Positions 5,231-5,648 of a stretch of DNA of 5,648 nt are shown here, one piece after another. The stretch covers positions 1 through 5,648 of the forward strand of contig JAGVQF010000155.1 of assembly GCA_020051815.1 (NCBI GenBank), given 5' to 3'. Within the stretch, counting starts at the first letter, position 1. Each line of letters starts with the position of its first letter. Made by a program: the position numbers and the translations under genes. The stretch is from Candidatus Saganbacteria bacterium. GTDB lineage: Bacteria; Margulisbacteria; WOR-1; O2-12-FULL-45-9; XYB2-FULL-48-7. The notes below the pieces were generated by a model. That model was not told the origin of the DNA. It saw nothing but the letters and a program-made list of their open reading frames with translations, and made no database searches.

Positions 5231-5259
5231 CTGAATAGTTCCCGGATATTTGGTATAAT
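5231..5259 (+). promoter_or_regulatory. Extended -10 promoter of the LpxB-like gene (near-leaderless)
   Basis: TGGTATAAT at 5251-5259 is a perfect TGnTATAAT extended -10. CTGAAT at 5231-5236 (3 of 6 matches to TTGACA) sits 17 bp upstream and starts at the first base after the inverted-repeat element. Transcription should begin near 5266, only about 5 nt before the ATG at 5271, which has no Shine-Dalgarno. Confidence 0.75.
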
Positions 5260-5270
5260 GATATTGAAAT

Positions 5271-5648
5271 ATGACAACCATCGACATCGTCCTGGTGGCC
5301 AATAGCCCTGGAGAGCTCTCCGCCCTGGTTAAACCGGTCGCCGAAGAATTAGCCGAAAATAAATCTAAACGAATTATCCTCGTTCTCACCCCCTGCCAGT
5401 ACACCAGCGGCAAGGAAAAGGAATTCACCAAAACGCTCAAAGGCATCGCCCATTTGATCACCGCCGCGGAGTATAAAAAGTGGGCGTTCCTGGGCCGTCA
5501 GCCGGCAAACATCACGTTCGCCGGAAAAGGGGTCGTCCTTTTCCTGGGCGGTGACCTGGCCCACGCCATGCTGATCGCCCGCAAGTTGAAGTATCCCGCC
5601 TTCGCCTATATCGACGAGCGGATCGCCTGGAAGAAGTTTTATCAGAAG
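5271..5648 (+). CDS. LpxB-related (lipid-A-disaccharide synthase-like) glycosyltransferase-like protein, N-terminal part
   Basis: The first 126 codons of a gene that runs off the window without a stop. The N-terminus IVLVANSPGELSALVKPVAEEL (about 5-26) is a Rossmann-type beta strand, glycine loop and helix resembling the start of LpxB-type GT-B glycosyltransferases. LTPCQYTSGKE at about 39-49 and FLGGDLAHAMLIARKL at about 91-106 match, from memory, a group annotated as lipid-A-disaccharide synthase-related in cyanobacteria and other phyla, rather than classical LpxB. Substrate is unknown, and a role in lipid A synthesis should not be assumed. The ATG at 5271 is chosen because the protein begins naturally there and an extended -10 promoter lies just upstream. 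It is divergent from the nuclease gene, with 221 bp between the two start codons. Confidence 0.75.
   Translation, partial: MTTIDIVLVANSPGELSALVKPVAEELAENKSKRIILVLTPCQYTSGKEKEFTKTLKGIAHLITAAEYKKWAFLGRQPANITFAGKGVVLFLGGDLAHAMLIARKLKYPAFAYIDERIAWKKFYQK

Overview
The window is moderately GC-rich bacterial DNA with dense, short-spaced genes and the standard code. Nothing in it fixes the taxon. A cyanobacterial-style single-RRM RNA-binding protein, a SemiSWEET, an LpxB-related glycosyltransferase-like protein and a NifV-type synthase beside succinyl-CoA ligase would suit an uncultured lineage on the Cyanobacteria/Margulisbacteria side of the tree. That placement is inference only. No rRNA, tRNA, CRISPR array or transposase is visible.

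Layout. (1) Bases 1-2179, plus strand: the 3' half of sucD (succinyl-CoA ligase alpha subunit), a perfect 28-bp palindrome that ends next to a Shine-Dalgarno sequence, a 382-residue homocitrate-synthase-family enzyme (NifV type; possibly Re-citrate synthase or homocitrate synthase), and a small exported or membrane protein of unknown function. (2) Bases 2153-5049, minus strand, read right to left: a DUF2779-type protein joining a Cas4/RecB-like Fe-S nuclease half to a DEDD exonuclease half, an RRM RNA-binding protein with its own promoter and strong ribosome binding site, an intrinsic terminator, a SemiSWEET-type transporter, and a YgjP-type zinc metallopeptidase. The metallopeptidase converges on the plus-strand operon and overlaps it tail to tail by 27 bp. 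(3) Bases 5050-5270: a divergent intergenic region holding a 126-bp element with terminal inverted repeats and two internal hairpins, flanked by two outward-facing promoters that each sit so close to a start codon that the mRNAs should be leaderless or nearly so. (4) Bases 5271-5648, plus strand: the N-terminal 126 codons of an LpxB-related glycosyltransferase-like protein, cut by the window edge.

Working together. The sucD/synthase pair points to a TCA-linked acyl-CoA or citrate/homocitrate step. The minus-strand genes do not form an obvious single pathway: nucleic-acid processing (nuclease, RRM protein) is followed, after a terminator, by a transporter/peptidase pair that looks translationally coupled. 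The most interesting items are the double-nuclease fusion, the identity of the NifV-like synthase, the palindrome beside its ribosome binding site, and the inverted-repeat element between the paired leaderless promoters.
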